Origin: UBA11475 sp045593005
GTDB lineage: Bacteria; Bacillota; Clostridia; Christensenellales; Borkfalkiaceae
Reading direction: 5' to 3'
Assembly: GCA_045593005.1 (NCBI GenBank)
Contig: JAZNVV010000060.1
Location: 1 to 16,054, forward strand
Length of the DNA stretch: 16,054 bases
In this document: positions 6,430 to 12,485 of the stretch, piece after piece
Position numbering within the stretch: the first letter of the stretch is position 1
Layout of the letters: each line of letters opens with the position of its first letter
Translations under genes and position numbers: made by a program
The notes under the pieces: generated by a model
Databases searched by the model: none
The model's input: the letters and a program-made list of their open reading frames with translations, nothing else
What the model was told of the DNA's origin: nothing

Positions 6430-6717
6430 GTTTATTATATTGGTCAATATCCTTACAAACTAAAAATTACGCCTGTTAAAATCGCAAATAAAGTGGCGGT
6501 TTATGCCGTCGAAAGCCTCTTGACAATGAGAGCGAGTGTGTTAGGCCATTATGCCAAAAGGCAAAACAAAAAGCCTCTTGGACCTTTTCAAAGCGGATTA
6601 GCTGGAAAGGTCCGTCGTGTTATTCTATTCGTTTAACTTTGCTATACTCGTTTTTCAAGCGGGTGCATTTTTATTTTTTTACACATTTTAATTTTTCTTT
6701 CGCTCTATCAAAAGTGG
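6430..6717. other. Hairpin-rich stretch without a recognisable gene
   Basis: No credible coding region on either strand: an 87-codon open frame ending at 6636 has no ribosome binding site and resembles nothing I know. The part from about 6490 to 6625 is visibly less AT-rich than its surroundings and is full of short inverted repeats: GGACCTTT (6580-6587) with AAAGGTCC (6605-6612), AGGC/GCCT (6559-6576), GGC...GCC pairs near 6544-6562, and CTCT/AGAG near 6517-6532. There is also a 14-bp palindrome ATATTG-GT-CAATAT (6437-6450), and a TGCTATACT -10-like box at 6640-6648 without a good -35. This may be a structured RNA or remains of a mobile element. Confidence 0.4.
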
Positions 6718-6746
6718 TTGCAATTTTTTTAAATATCTGCTATACT
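6718..6746 (+). promoter_or_regulatory. Sigma-A promoter of the structured RNA / TPR gene
   Basis: TTGCAA (6718-6723), 17 bp, TATACT (6741-6746), extended -10 TG at 6738-6739. The predicted start (6752-6753) coincides with the first base of the RNA's closing stem. Confidence 0.8.
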
Positions 6747-6752
6747 AATAAT

Positions 6753-6958
6753 GCTAAACTAACTTTAATATTTGAAACAAATTTTTTATTATAGGGGTGT
6801 AATATACCTTTTTTTTCGCTTTTCACTTTTTGAATTTGATAAAAATGCAAATTCCACCTAGTGAAAAGCAATGTTAATGTTTGTTTCAGAAAGGTTAGTT
6901 TAGCGACAATCGGGGTTTGCGTTTTTTGTGCGTTGACTTCGGTTGGCGCACTTTTTAT
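6753..6958 (+). ncRNA. Candidate structured RNA: 6S-like RNA or orphan leader/attenuator
   Basis: Four nested perfect helices form one long interrupted hairpin. P1 is GCTAAACTAAC (6753-6763) with GTTAGTTTAGC (6894-6904); P2 is TGAAACAAA (6773-6781) with TTTGTTTCA (6880-6888); P3 is GCTTTTCACT (6818-6827) with AGTGAAAAGC (6860-6869); P4 is GAATTTG (6832-6838) with CAAATTC (6848-6854). Between P2 and P3 lies a large asymmetric bubble (36 nt against 10 nt). P1 starts at the predicted transcription start. A terminator ends it at about 6957, giving roughly 205 nt. Size, rod shape, closing stem and central bubble recall 6S RNA; equally, the position just ahead of a gene with a terminator before its ribosome binding site fits an attenuated leader. 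Identity is open; the fold itself is well supported. Confidence 0.65.
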
Positions 6959-6960
6959 TT
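6928..6960 (+). terminator. cUUCGg-loop intrinsic terminator ahead of the TPR gene
   Basis: GTGCGTTGAC (6928-6937) pairs with GTTGGCGCAC (6942-6951), ten pairs including three G-U, around a UUCG tetraloop closed by C-G, then TTTTTATTTT. It ends one base before the ribosome binding site (GGGAG, 6962-6966). A competing helix is possible: GCG-a-CAATC (6903-6911) with GGTTG-g-CGC (6941-6949). Confidence 0.8.
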
Positions 6961-6974
6961 TGGGAGATATTTTT

Positions 6975-8039
6975 ATGAGTGATGAAATCTTCAATCAAAT
7001 ACAAGCATATGAAAAAAGAGTGTTTTTCTTTATTGAAGAACATTATTGGGAAAAAGCAAACGAATATGCTGAAAAAATTCTTGACATTCAACCTGAAAAC
7101 GCAACTGCATATTTAGCAAAATTACTAATAGATTTTCATTGTTCCTCGATAACTGATTTATCAAAATTAAAAAACTCTTTTGAGGAAAATATAAACTATA
7201 AAAGAATTATTCAATTTGGAGATAAAGAAATTGTAGATAAAATAAACAAGGAACTTCAACAAATTAATAAAAAGAAGGAACAGCGAAGAATAGAAATAGA
7301 AACAAAAGTTAATATTGTAAAAAGCAAATCTAAATCCACATTAAAAGTGCTTTTACCAATTTGTGTTTGTTGCGTTATTATTGTAATTATTTTTTCAAGC
7401 TTAATTCAACCAAACATAAAATATAATAAAGCCGTGAATCTACGCGAAAATGGCGAATACGAGCAGGCTTATGACATTTTTTCTGAACTAGGTAATTTTA
7501 AAGACAGTTTAGCAATAAGGAATGAAATATCAAAGATTTTAAAAGAAAAGAATTATATAACATATAAAGAGTTATTATTAAAAATACCTCAAAATTATGA
7601 TATAACTCTAAGGGTTAACGGCGGCAAACTATATATTATTGGGGATTTTGATTGTAGCATAAATGAATTTTTGACTTATGTAAATGCTCCTAGTGGTTAT
7701 CGTCTTTGCACCGCAGGTAGTTATGCAAAGAGCAATGGAACTTCATCGTTTTTAATTGAAGATTATATAAATGTAAGAACACAATATTTTTCCAATGGAG
7801 AATGGACAAACGAAGTATTAGACTTGCTTTTTGTTGGTTATGGCAATTATTCCGCAAAATATATTGGCAAAAGTGGAAAAGTTCCTTACAAATACGGAAA
7901 TTTCGCCACATCACTTAACGAATGGAGAAACAATGTTAGATTCGATAGTGAAACTAAGATAAAAGGACAATACTCTCCTACAGGCGAACAATCTGGAGCG
8001 ACTGCATTTGAATTAATTATTGTAAGGAAGGCTTTTTAA
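6975..8039 (+). CDS. Orphan TPR-like single-pass membrane protein, function unknown
   Basis: A 354-residue protein from ATG 6975 with GGGAG at 6962-6966. Upstream in-frame codons lie inside the structured RNA and were excluded. Residues 1-55 look like a TPR pair (AYEKRVFFFIEEHYWEKANEYAEK..., ILDIQPENATAYLAK); 84-118 is highly charged and probably coiled; 124-144 is a hydrophobic membrane segment (LLPICVCCVIIVIIF). A second TPR-like unit with the GEYEQAYDIFSELGNFKDS pattern follows at 149-182. Residues 195-354 form a Gly/Tyr/Asn-rich, beta-predicted domain I do not recognise. The likely topology is cytosolic N-terminus with the C-terminal domain outside, by inference. It sits inside the putative tRNA-Ser islet, directly after the structured RNA. 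It uses AATGT/TATGT at all three Asn/Tyr-Val junctions, unlike the other genes here, which suggests foreign origin. Confidence 0.75.
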   Translation: MSDEIFNQIQAYEKRVFFFIEEHYWEKANEYAEKILDIQPENATAYLAKLLIDFHCSSITDLSKLKNSFEENINYKRIIQFGDKEIVDKINKELQQINKKKEQRRIEIETKVNIVKSKSKSTLKVLLPICVCCVIIVIIFSSLIQPNIKYNKAVNLRENGEYEQAYDIFSELGNFKDSLAIRNEISKILKEKNYITYKELLLKIPQNYDITLRVNGGKLYIIGDFDCSINEFLTYVNAPSGYRLCTAGSYAKSNGTSSFLIEDYINVRTQYFSNGEWTNEVLDLLFVGYGNYSAKYIGKSGKVPYKYGNFATSLNEWRNNVRFDSETKIKGQYSPTGEQSGATAFELIIVRKAF

Positions 8040-8137
8040 TCCCTGTTAGTAGTTATCGGGAGGGAATCATCAATTTTTATAGGGTGGGGCTAAAATGTAT
8101 TGCCCATTATTTTTCACAAGTAGTTTTACGTTTCACA

Positions 8138-8149
8138 CTCTCCGCCAGT
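8138..8149 (+). repeat. Direct repeat copy 2 of the tRNA-Ser 3' end (possible att site)
   Basis: CTCTCCGCCAGT is identical to 5975-5986. It includes the encoded CCA but no tRNA body is present upstream (preceding bases TTTCACA do not continue the match). It is immediately followed by a terminator, as would be expected behind an original tRNA 3' end. Confidence 0.5.
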
Positions 8150-8179
8150 AAAAAAGACGCTATAAAAGCGTCTTTTTTT
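8150..8179. terminator. Bidirectional intrinsic terminator
   Basis: AAAAAAGACGC and GCGTCTTTTTT flank a TATAAAA loop, with T-tracts on both strands. On the minus strand it overlaps the stop of the ferritin-like gene and ends it; on the plus strand it ends whatever reads through from the TPR gene. Confidence 0.9.
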
Positions 8180-9437
8180 AATTGCAACATTTTTGTTCTC
8201 TGCCGATACAGTAATTGTCTTCCGTTCTTGAACGCAAGCATTTAACGGGATGTTCCTTGTCTTGATAACGATAATCTTTACCAAATTCTTTAATATGGTC
8301 CACAATAATAGTGTGTCCACGTTCTTTTTCTGGATTAGAATTAACTTTCTTTTGATATTTAAAAAAGTCTGCGTCGGCTGGTAATTTATTGACGTCGATA
8401 TAACCTTCACGTTTTGAAGTATTATTTATAGTCTTTGCTGTAATTGTTCTAATATATTCCTTGTTTTCGTGTAATTTAACAAGTTCTGGGAAAGTTCCGT
8501 TAGGGATAACTTGTTGCCACTCTTTATTTTCGTATTTATTTAATAGTTTAACGGCGCTATTTAAGTGGGCAAGTTCTTGTTCAAAAAGCATTTCCCATAC
8601 TTTTTGCACGTTTTTATCCGTTTCGTCGTTATACATTGAATAATATAGATAGCATTCAGTATATTCGTGCATTAATAAATTTTCAAATAGAGTAGCTTTA
8701 GTATCAATAAGTGAGCCGTAGTGCGAAACGTGGTCTTCTTCAACCATAGCGATATCTGCATAAAGTTCACGACCTTTTTGTGTTTTATAAAACTGCGCAA
8801 TGTTCATATAATAGTTCATAGTTTGCTGTTCGGCAGCAGTAATAATACCTACGTCAAGTTTAGTCACTAAATCTGCTTTACTATTTACTATTGAATTATT
8901 TACACAGTCATACGGGTGTCTGTGATGGGCAATAGTAGGCCTAGCAGGCATAATTTCAGTATAATTTCCAACAAGTCGCTCTGCGTGAATACCCATATCC
9001 GTTTCAAGAAGATTTGCATATCTATAAAGATGATCAAAGTCTTCTAAAAGAGCAAAATCAAGTGCTGATTTGACGTTTTTATCTGTTGAACGTTGTGCCA
9101 AAAACGCCGTTAAATCAACTGCTAATTGTTCGTAACTAATTGTTGTTTCAAGCAAAGTTTCATCAATCGGTTTTAATAATGAAATTAATTTTTGTTGCTG
9201 TTGCTCACTTCTTCTAATGAGAGCGACCTCGCGTCTTGCATCATTGTCAGGGTAGTGTCTGTTAAAGTGATGCTTGCACCAAACAGCCTCATACTCTGTA
9301 CCGTTCATAAGTATGCATCTAACTTTTGTGTATGGGCTGACTTCGTTTTTATTGTACGGTTTAACGAATATATCTTTCCAGCCCATTATAATGCTTTCCA
9401 TTTTTTTAGGTTTTTGTTCAAAAGGATTAAAACTCAT
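8178..9437 (-). CDS. Ferritin-like di-iron domain protein, function unknown
   Basis: A 419-residue soluble protein starting at ATG 9437 behind GGAGGTGG. The middle (about 95-300) looks like a four-helix ferritin-like bundle with repeated carboxylate/His ligand patterns: LLEDFDH (E132, H136), VEEDHVSH (E233-H236), LMHEYTECY (E258/E261) and FEQELAH (E288-H291). The two ExxH pairs are what a rubrerythrin/ferritin-like di-iron site requires. The N-terminal 90 residues include WCKHHFNRHY, and the tail ends CLRSR...YCIGREQKCCN, so extra metal or disulfide chemistry is possible. In an anaerobe such proteins usually handle peroxide or oxygen stress or iron, but no partner gene (rubredoxin, PerR) is beside it and the exact family was not recognised. 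No confident promoter was found. Confidence 0.65.
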   Translation of the reverse strand: MSFNPFEQKPKKMESIIMGWKDIFVKPYNKNEVSPYTKVRCILMNGTEYEAVWCKHHFNRHYPDNDARREVALIRRSEQQQQKLISLLKPIDETLLETTISYEQLAVDLTAFLAQRSTDKNVKSALDFALLEDFDHLYRYANLLETDMGIHAERLVGNYTEIMPARPTIAHHRHPYDCVNNSIVNSKADLVTKLDVGIITAAEQQTMNYYMNIAQFYKTQKGRELYADIAMVEEDHVSHYGSLIDTKATLFENLLMHEYTECYLYYSMYNDETDKNVQKVWEMLFEQELAHLNSAVKLLNKYENKEWQQVIPNGTFPELVKLHENKEYIRTITAKTINNTSKREGYIDVNKLPADADFFKYQKKVNSNPEKERGHTIIVDHIKEFGKDYRYQDKEHPVKCLRSRTEDNYCIGREQKCCN

Positions 9438-9740
9438 AAAAATCCACCTCCGATTTAATTATTAACCTAAATGAAAAAAATATTCGCAATAACTTTTAAT
9501 TTAGAATTTTAATTATAAATTTGGCTAAAAAATTAAATAAAAATAAATCAAAAAACGCAAGTTAAAATCATACTGTTTAACTTGCGTTTGTGGATTGAAA
9601 ATAATGTAGTAATGCTGAATATAAGTAAAATGCTATATCAGATATAATGGGGCAGAAATAATATGCTATTAAAAAAATAGACTTTAAAAACATCAATAAA
9701 TTTTAAGGTAAAATCCTATACAAATGCTAAAAAATAAGAT
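9438..9740. other. Non-coding AT-rich stretch with one strong hairpin
   Basis: No convincing gene on either strand. The 5' part is the leader of the minus-strand ferritin-like gene. The only clear element is the hairpin at 9553-9589, listed separately. Nothing else recognised. Confidence 0.6.
9542..9589 (-). terminator. 14-bp hairpin with minus-strand T-tract
   Basis: AAACGCAAGTTAAA (9553-9566) is perfectly inverted at 9576-9589 with a 9-base loop. Read on the minus strand it is followed by TTTTTT and further T-rich sequence, so it terminates minus-strand transcripts. tRNA-Leu already has a terminator at 9741-9770, so this may be a back-up or end an unseen RNA. Confidence 0.7.
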
Positions 9741-9774
9741 AAGCCTAACCGAAGGTGCTTGGTTAGGCTTGTCT
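9731..9774 (-). terminator. Terminator of tRNA-Leu
   Basis: AAGCCTAACC (9741-9750) and GGTTAGGCTT (9761-9770) form a 10-bp stem directly behind the tRNA 3' end. The minus-strand tail ATCTTATTTTTT supplies the T-tract. Confidence 0.8.
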
Positions 9775-9857
9775 TGGTGCGGATGAAGGGACTTGAACCC
9801 CCACGCTCGCGCAATAGATCCTAAGTCTATCGTGTCTGCCAATTTCACCACATCCGC
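9775..9857 (-). tRNA. tRNA-Leu, anticodon UAG
   Basis: Read on the minus strand this is an 83-nt tRNA with encoded CCA. The acceptor stem GCGGATG pairs with CATCCGC; the D arm TGGTGAAATTGGCA is Leu-like; the anticodon arm ATAGA-CTTAGGA-TCTAT gives UAG (Leu codon CTA and wobble). A variable arm TTGCGCGAGCGT and T arm GGGGGTTCAAGTCCC follow. Confidence 0.96.
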
Positions 9858-9867
9858 AACTATATAT

Positions 9868-9896
9868 ATAATACATTAGAAAAATAAAAAAATCAA
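9868..9896 (-). promoter_or_regulatory. Sigma-A promoter of tRNA-Leu
   Basis: On the minus strand: TTGATT (9896-9891), 17 bp, TATTAT (9873-9868), ending about 10 bp before the tRNA. Confidence 0.7.
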
Positions 9897-9927
9897 ACAT
9901 TTTTAAGTTAATTTATAAGAAATTTAT

Positions 9928-9956
9928 TTGTCATTTTTTATTTTTTATTGTATAAT
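9928..9956 (+). promoter_or_regulatory. Sigma-A promoter of the sodium/proline symporter
   Basis: TTGTCA (9928-9933), 17 bp, TATAAT (9951-9956). The start near 9963 leaves a leader of about 25 nt. Confidence 0.75.
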
Positions 9957-9987
9957 AGACGCATATTGTTATTTTTATAGGTGTAAT

Positions 9988-11550
9988 ATGAACGTTTACG
10001 AACTTATTTCATTTATCATTTATCTTGTAGCAATGCTTGCTATAGGTATATTGTTTTTTGTTAAATCAAAAAGTAATTCGGAAAAAGATTATTTTTTAGG
10101 TGGAAGAAATATGAGTGGCTGGGTTGCCGCATTATCTGCCGGTGCATCAGATATGAGTGCTTGGTGCTTGATGGGCTTGCCTGGTGCTATTTACCTATAC
10201 GGTATGGGACAGGTTTGGATTTCGGTAGGTCTTATAGCAGGTACTATTTTAGCTTGGTTTTTTGTTGCTCCACGTTTAAGAGTGTATGCTATGAAGGCTA
10301 ACGACTCTATCACCGTACCACAGTTTTTAACGAATAGATTTTTAAGTAAAAGTTCTATTTTAAGAATTGTTTGCGCAGTTGTATTCTTAATTGCATATTG
10401 TATTTATATGGCATCTTCACTTGTTGCTTGTGGTGGCTTGGTTAATATGTTATCAGGTGGCAAAGTAAGCGCTATTTGGGGTATGGTTGTTGCTGGTATA
10501 ATCATTGTAATATATACAATGTTAGGTGGCTTTAACGCCGTTTGCTGGACAGACTTTGTTCAAGGTATGCTTATGCTTGCTGCAATTATGCTTTTACCTA
10601 TTATTGCTTTAATAATGATGGGCTCGGGTAATTACGCATCTAACTACGTTGACTGGGAAGTATGGGAATTATGGGGTAGTGTTTCAACAAATTACTTCAA
10701 TCCATTATCAGGTGGCTCAACAGACGTTTGGAAGAGTATTTCCGATATTTTATCTGGTTTAAGTTGGGGACTTGGTTACTTTGGTATGCCACATATTATC
10801 GTAAGATATATGTCCATTAAAGATAAAAAAGAAATGAGAAAGTCTCAAATTATCGGGTCTTCTTGGACGTTTGCAATTCTCGTTATGGCGACTGTATTTG
10901 CTATTGTAACACACTTCTTCCTTGGTGCAGGCGCAGCTGTTGCTGGCAATAGTGAAAACATTTTCGTTTACGTTTCAAGAGCGATTTTCTCTAATGGTGC
11001 GCTTGCCCTTATCGGGGGTATATTAATTTCAGCCGTAGTTGCAGCGTCAATGAGCACGGCTGACTCACAATTATTACTTGCATCAAGTGCATTTGCATCT
11101 GATATATACAAAGGTAAGATTAATCCTAACGCAACGGAAAAGCAGATGAACTGGATTAGCCGTGTTGTTGTAGTTGTAATTTCTGCCGTAGCATTTGTAA
11201 TTGCTCTTTTAGGTACGACAAGTTTTGGTGCTACAATTATGTCGCTTGTAGGTGATGCGTGGGCAATTTTCGGAGCAGCGTTCAGCCCTGCAATTATCCT
11301 TTCACTTTACTGGAAGAGATTTAACTATAAAGGTTGTGTAGCAGGTATTATAGCAGGTTTCGTTGTGTCAGTTGCTTGGATATACAGTACGCTTGGCGCT
11401 ATCACAAATATCTATGCAATTATCCCTGGCTTTATCGTATCATTTATCGTTTCAGTAATTACAACGCTTAAAACGAAAGAACCTGATGAAGAAGTTGTTA
11501 AATTATTTGAAGAAGTTGTTTCTTCTGACGAACTTGTTTATGAAAAATAA
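9988..11550 (+). CDS. putP: Sodium/proline symporter (solute:sodium symporter family, PutP type)
   Basis: A 520-residue polytopic membrane protein with about 13 hydrophobic segments, imports a solute together with Na+. ATG 9988 was chosen because AGGTG precedes it and the promoter at 9928-9956 would fall inside any longer form. The motif AGASDMSAWCLMGLPGAIYLYG (51-72) matches PutP closely and differs from sugar or pantothenate SSS members. GGRNMSGW (38-45) and SAVVAASMSTADSQLLLASSAF in the second half (Na+ site) are typical. The C-terminus is short and charged. It is a single-gene unit, ended by a terminator shared with the convergent deoR-type gene. Proline is the most likely substrate, by motif similarity. 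Confidence 0.88.
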   Translation: MNVYELISFIIYLVAMLAIGILFFVKSKSNSEKDYFLGGRNMSGWVAALSAGASDMSAWCLMGLPGAIYLYGMGQVWISVGLIAGTILAWFFVAPRLRVYAMKANDSITVPQFLTNRFLSKSSILRIVCAVVFLIAYCIYMASSLVACGGLVNMLSGGKVSAIWGMVVAGIIIVIYTMLGGFNAVCWTDFVQGMLMLAAIMLLPIIALIMMGSGNYASNYVDWEVWELWGSVSTNYFNPLSGGSTDVWKSISDILSGLSWGLGYFGMPHIIVRYMSIKDKKEMRKSQIIGSSWTFAILVMATVFAIVTHFFLGAGAAVAGNSENIFVYVSRAIFSNGALALIGGILISAVVAASMSTADSQLLLASSAFASDIYKGKINPNATEKQMNWISRVVVVVISAVAFVIALLGTTSFGATIMSLVGDAWAIFGAAFSPAIILSLYWKRFNYKGCVAGIIAGFVVSVAWIYSTLGAITNIYAIIPGFIVSFIVSVITTLKTKEPDEEVVKLFEEVVSSDELVYEK

Positions 11551-11563
11551 AAAATAGATTATT

Positions 11564-11598
11564 AAAAAACCACTTATCAAGTGATAGGTGGTTTTTTT
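11564..11598. terminator. Bidirectional terminator between putP and the DeoR gene
   Basis: AAAAAACCACTTATCA pairs with TGATAGGTGGTTTTTTT (one G-U); T-tracts occur on both strands, serving the convergent genes. Confidence 0.85.
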
Positions 11599-12352
11599 AA
11601 TAGATAATTTTAACGTTGTTTTCAGTTGCATATTGAATAAATTTGTCGTTAGGCTTAACGTCGGTAACTATGTAATCAAATTGTTCGATAGGTGCAATTT
11701 TACATATATTAGTAACTGAAAATTTTGAGTTGTCGATCAGTAATATTTTAGTTTTTGATTGTTTAATAACCTGCTGTTTTATTGCCGATTGTTCGATATT
11801 TTTTTCCGTCGCGTAGAAATTTTTATCAATCCCTGCGCAAGAAAAAATTGCCGTATCAAAATTAAATTCAGCAAGTTGTCTAACGGTAATAGCGCCACTA
11901 ACGGAATTTGCGCTATACGAAACTATTCCACCGATTAAAATTACGTTATTATCTTCATCACGCGATAAGTTTAATGCCGTTTCCATACCGGTAGTTACAA
12001 TAGTTGAATATTTAGTTTTAACCTTGCTTGCAAGTATGCCAACCGTGGAACTTGCATCCATAAAAATTGCTCTTGAATTTTTAATTAAAGGAAAGGCAAG
12101 ATTTGCTATAATTTCCTTTTCTTTTATATATTCGTTTTTTCGATAGGAAAGTCCTATATCGTCATACTCTTTGACGGTTAGATGCGCCCCACCGTGCATA
12201 CGTCTTATGAGAAGTTGATTTTCCATTTCAATTAAATCACGACGTATTGTTGCTTCTGAAACGTATAATTTTGATGATAAAACCCTTACCGATAAGGGGC
12301 TTTTTTCTTTTAATAAGTCTAAAATTTTTTCTTGTCTTTCAAGTGCTAACAT
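11597..12352 (-). CDS. DeoR/GlpR-family transcriptional regulator, probable rhamnose repressor
   Basis: A 251-residue regulator. I start it at ATG 12352 (MLALERQEKILDLL), the standard family N-terminus; the longer open frame would run through its own promoter. Residues 1-57 are the DeoR helix-turn-helix with the signature VSEATIRRDLIEMENQLLIRRMHGGA. The rest is the sugar-phosphate sensing DeoRC domain (FMDASSTVGILA, TTGMETALNLS, LIGGIVS, GAITVRQLAEFNFDTAIFSCAGID, ILLIDNSKF). It is divergent from rhaB, with 133 bp between the starts, so control of rhaB-rhaD is the natural inference, with a rhamnose-derived phosphate as possible ligand. Its own leader holds a tandem repeat that may be an operator. 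Confidence 0.88.
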   Translation of the reverse strand: MLALERQEKILDLLKEKSPLSVRVLSSKLYVSEATIRRDLIEMENQLLIRRMHGGAHLTVKEYDDIGLSYRKNEYIKEKEIIANLAFPLIKNSRAIFMDASSTVGILASKVKTKYSTIVTTGMETALNLSRDEDNNVILIGGIVSYSANSVSGAITVRQLAEFNFDTAIFSCAGIDKNFYATEKNIEQSAIKQQVIKQSKTKILLIDNSKFSVTNICKIAPIEQFDYIVTDVKPNDKFIQYATENNVKIIY

Positions 12353-12360
12353 AATTGCTC

Positions 12361-12380
12361 GTTTTTGATTGTTTTTGATT
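12361..12380 (-). promoter_or_regulatory. Tandem 10-bp direct repeat, candidate DeoR operator
   Basis: GTTTTTGATT occurs twice head to tail (12361-12370, 12371-12380), between the -10 box and the start codon of the DeoR gene. DeoR-family proteins often bind short TTT-rich direct repeats. No clear third copy was seen at the rhaB promoter. Confidence 0.5.
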
Positions 12381-12382
12381 AT

Positions 12383-12411
12383 ATTATATACTAAATAAAA
12401 AAATATGTCAA
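12383..12411 (-). promoter_or_regulatory. Consensus sigma-A promoter of the DeoR gene
   Basis: On the minus strand: TTGACA (12411-12406), 17 bp, TATAAT (12388-12383), both boxes perfect. Confidence 0.85.
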
Positions 12412-12426
12412 TTTTTCTTTCAAACA

Positions 12427-12455
12427 TAGACAAATTAAAAATTAAGTTATATAAT
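12427..12455 (+). promoter_or_regulatory. Sigma-A promoter of rhaB-rhaD
   Basis: TAGACA (12427-12432), 17 bp, TATAAT (12450-12455). The -35 boxes of the two divergent promoters lie only 15 bp apart, so one bound regulator could affect both. Confidence 0.75.
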
Positions 12456-12485
12456 AAAATCAATAATATATAGGATGGTGGTTCA

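Noticed and set aside
6244..6447. 67-codon minus-strand open frame over the orphan unit
   Set aside because: No ribosome binding site or protein-like pattern, and it lies opposite the plus-strand promoter-terminator unit.
6773..6904. Retron-like ncRNA (inverted a1/a2 ends around hairpins)
   Set aside because: The next gene encodes no reverse transcriptase and none lies in the window.
6753..6904. MITE with terminal inverted repeats
   Set aside because: The inverted ends are perfect for 11 bp, but no target-site duplication is visible and the start coincides with a promoter start site followed by a terminator, so an RNA gene explains it better. Other genomic copies would reopen this.
6861..6974. 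Longer N-terminus for the TPR protein
   Set aside because: The extra codons lie inside the structured RNA and terminator; the GGGAG-spaced ATG at 6975 is far better.
9928..9987. Longer N-terminus for the PutP-type symporter
   Set aside because: This stretch is the promoter itself (TTGTCA/TATAAT); the family start fits ATG 9988.
12353..12463. Longer N-terminus for the DeoR protein
   Set aside because: It would cover the consensus deoR promoter; DeoR proteins begin just before the RQEKIL segment.
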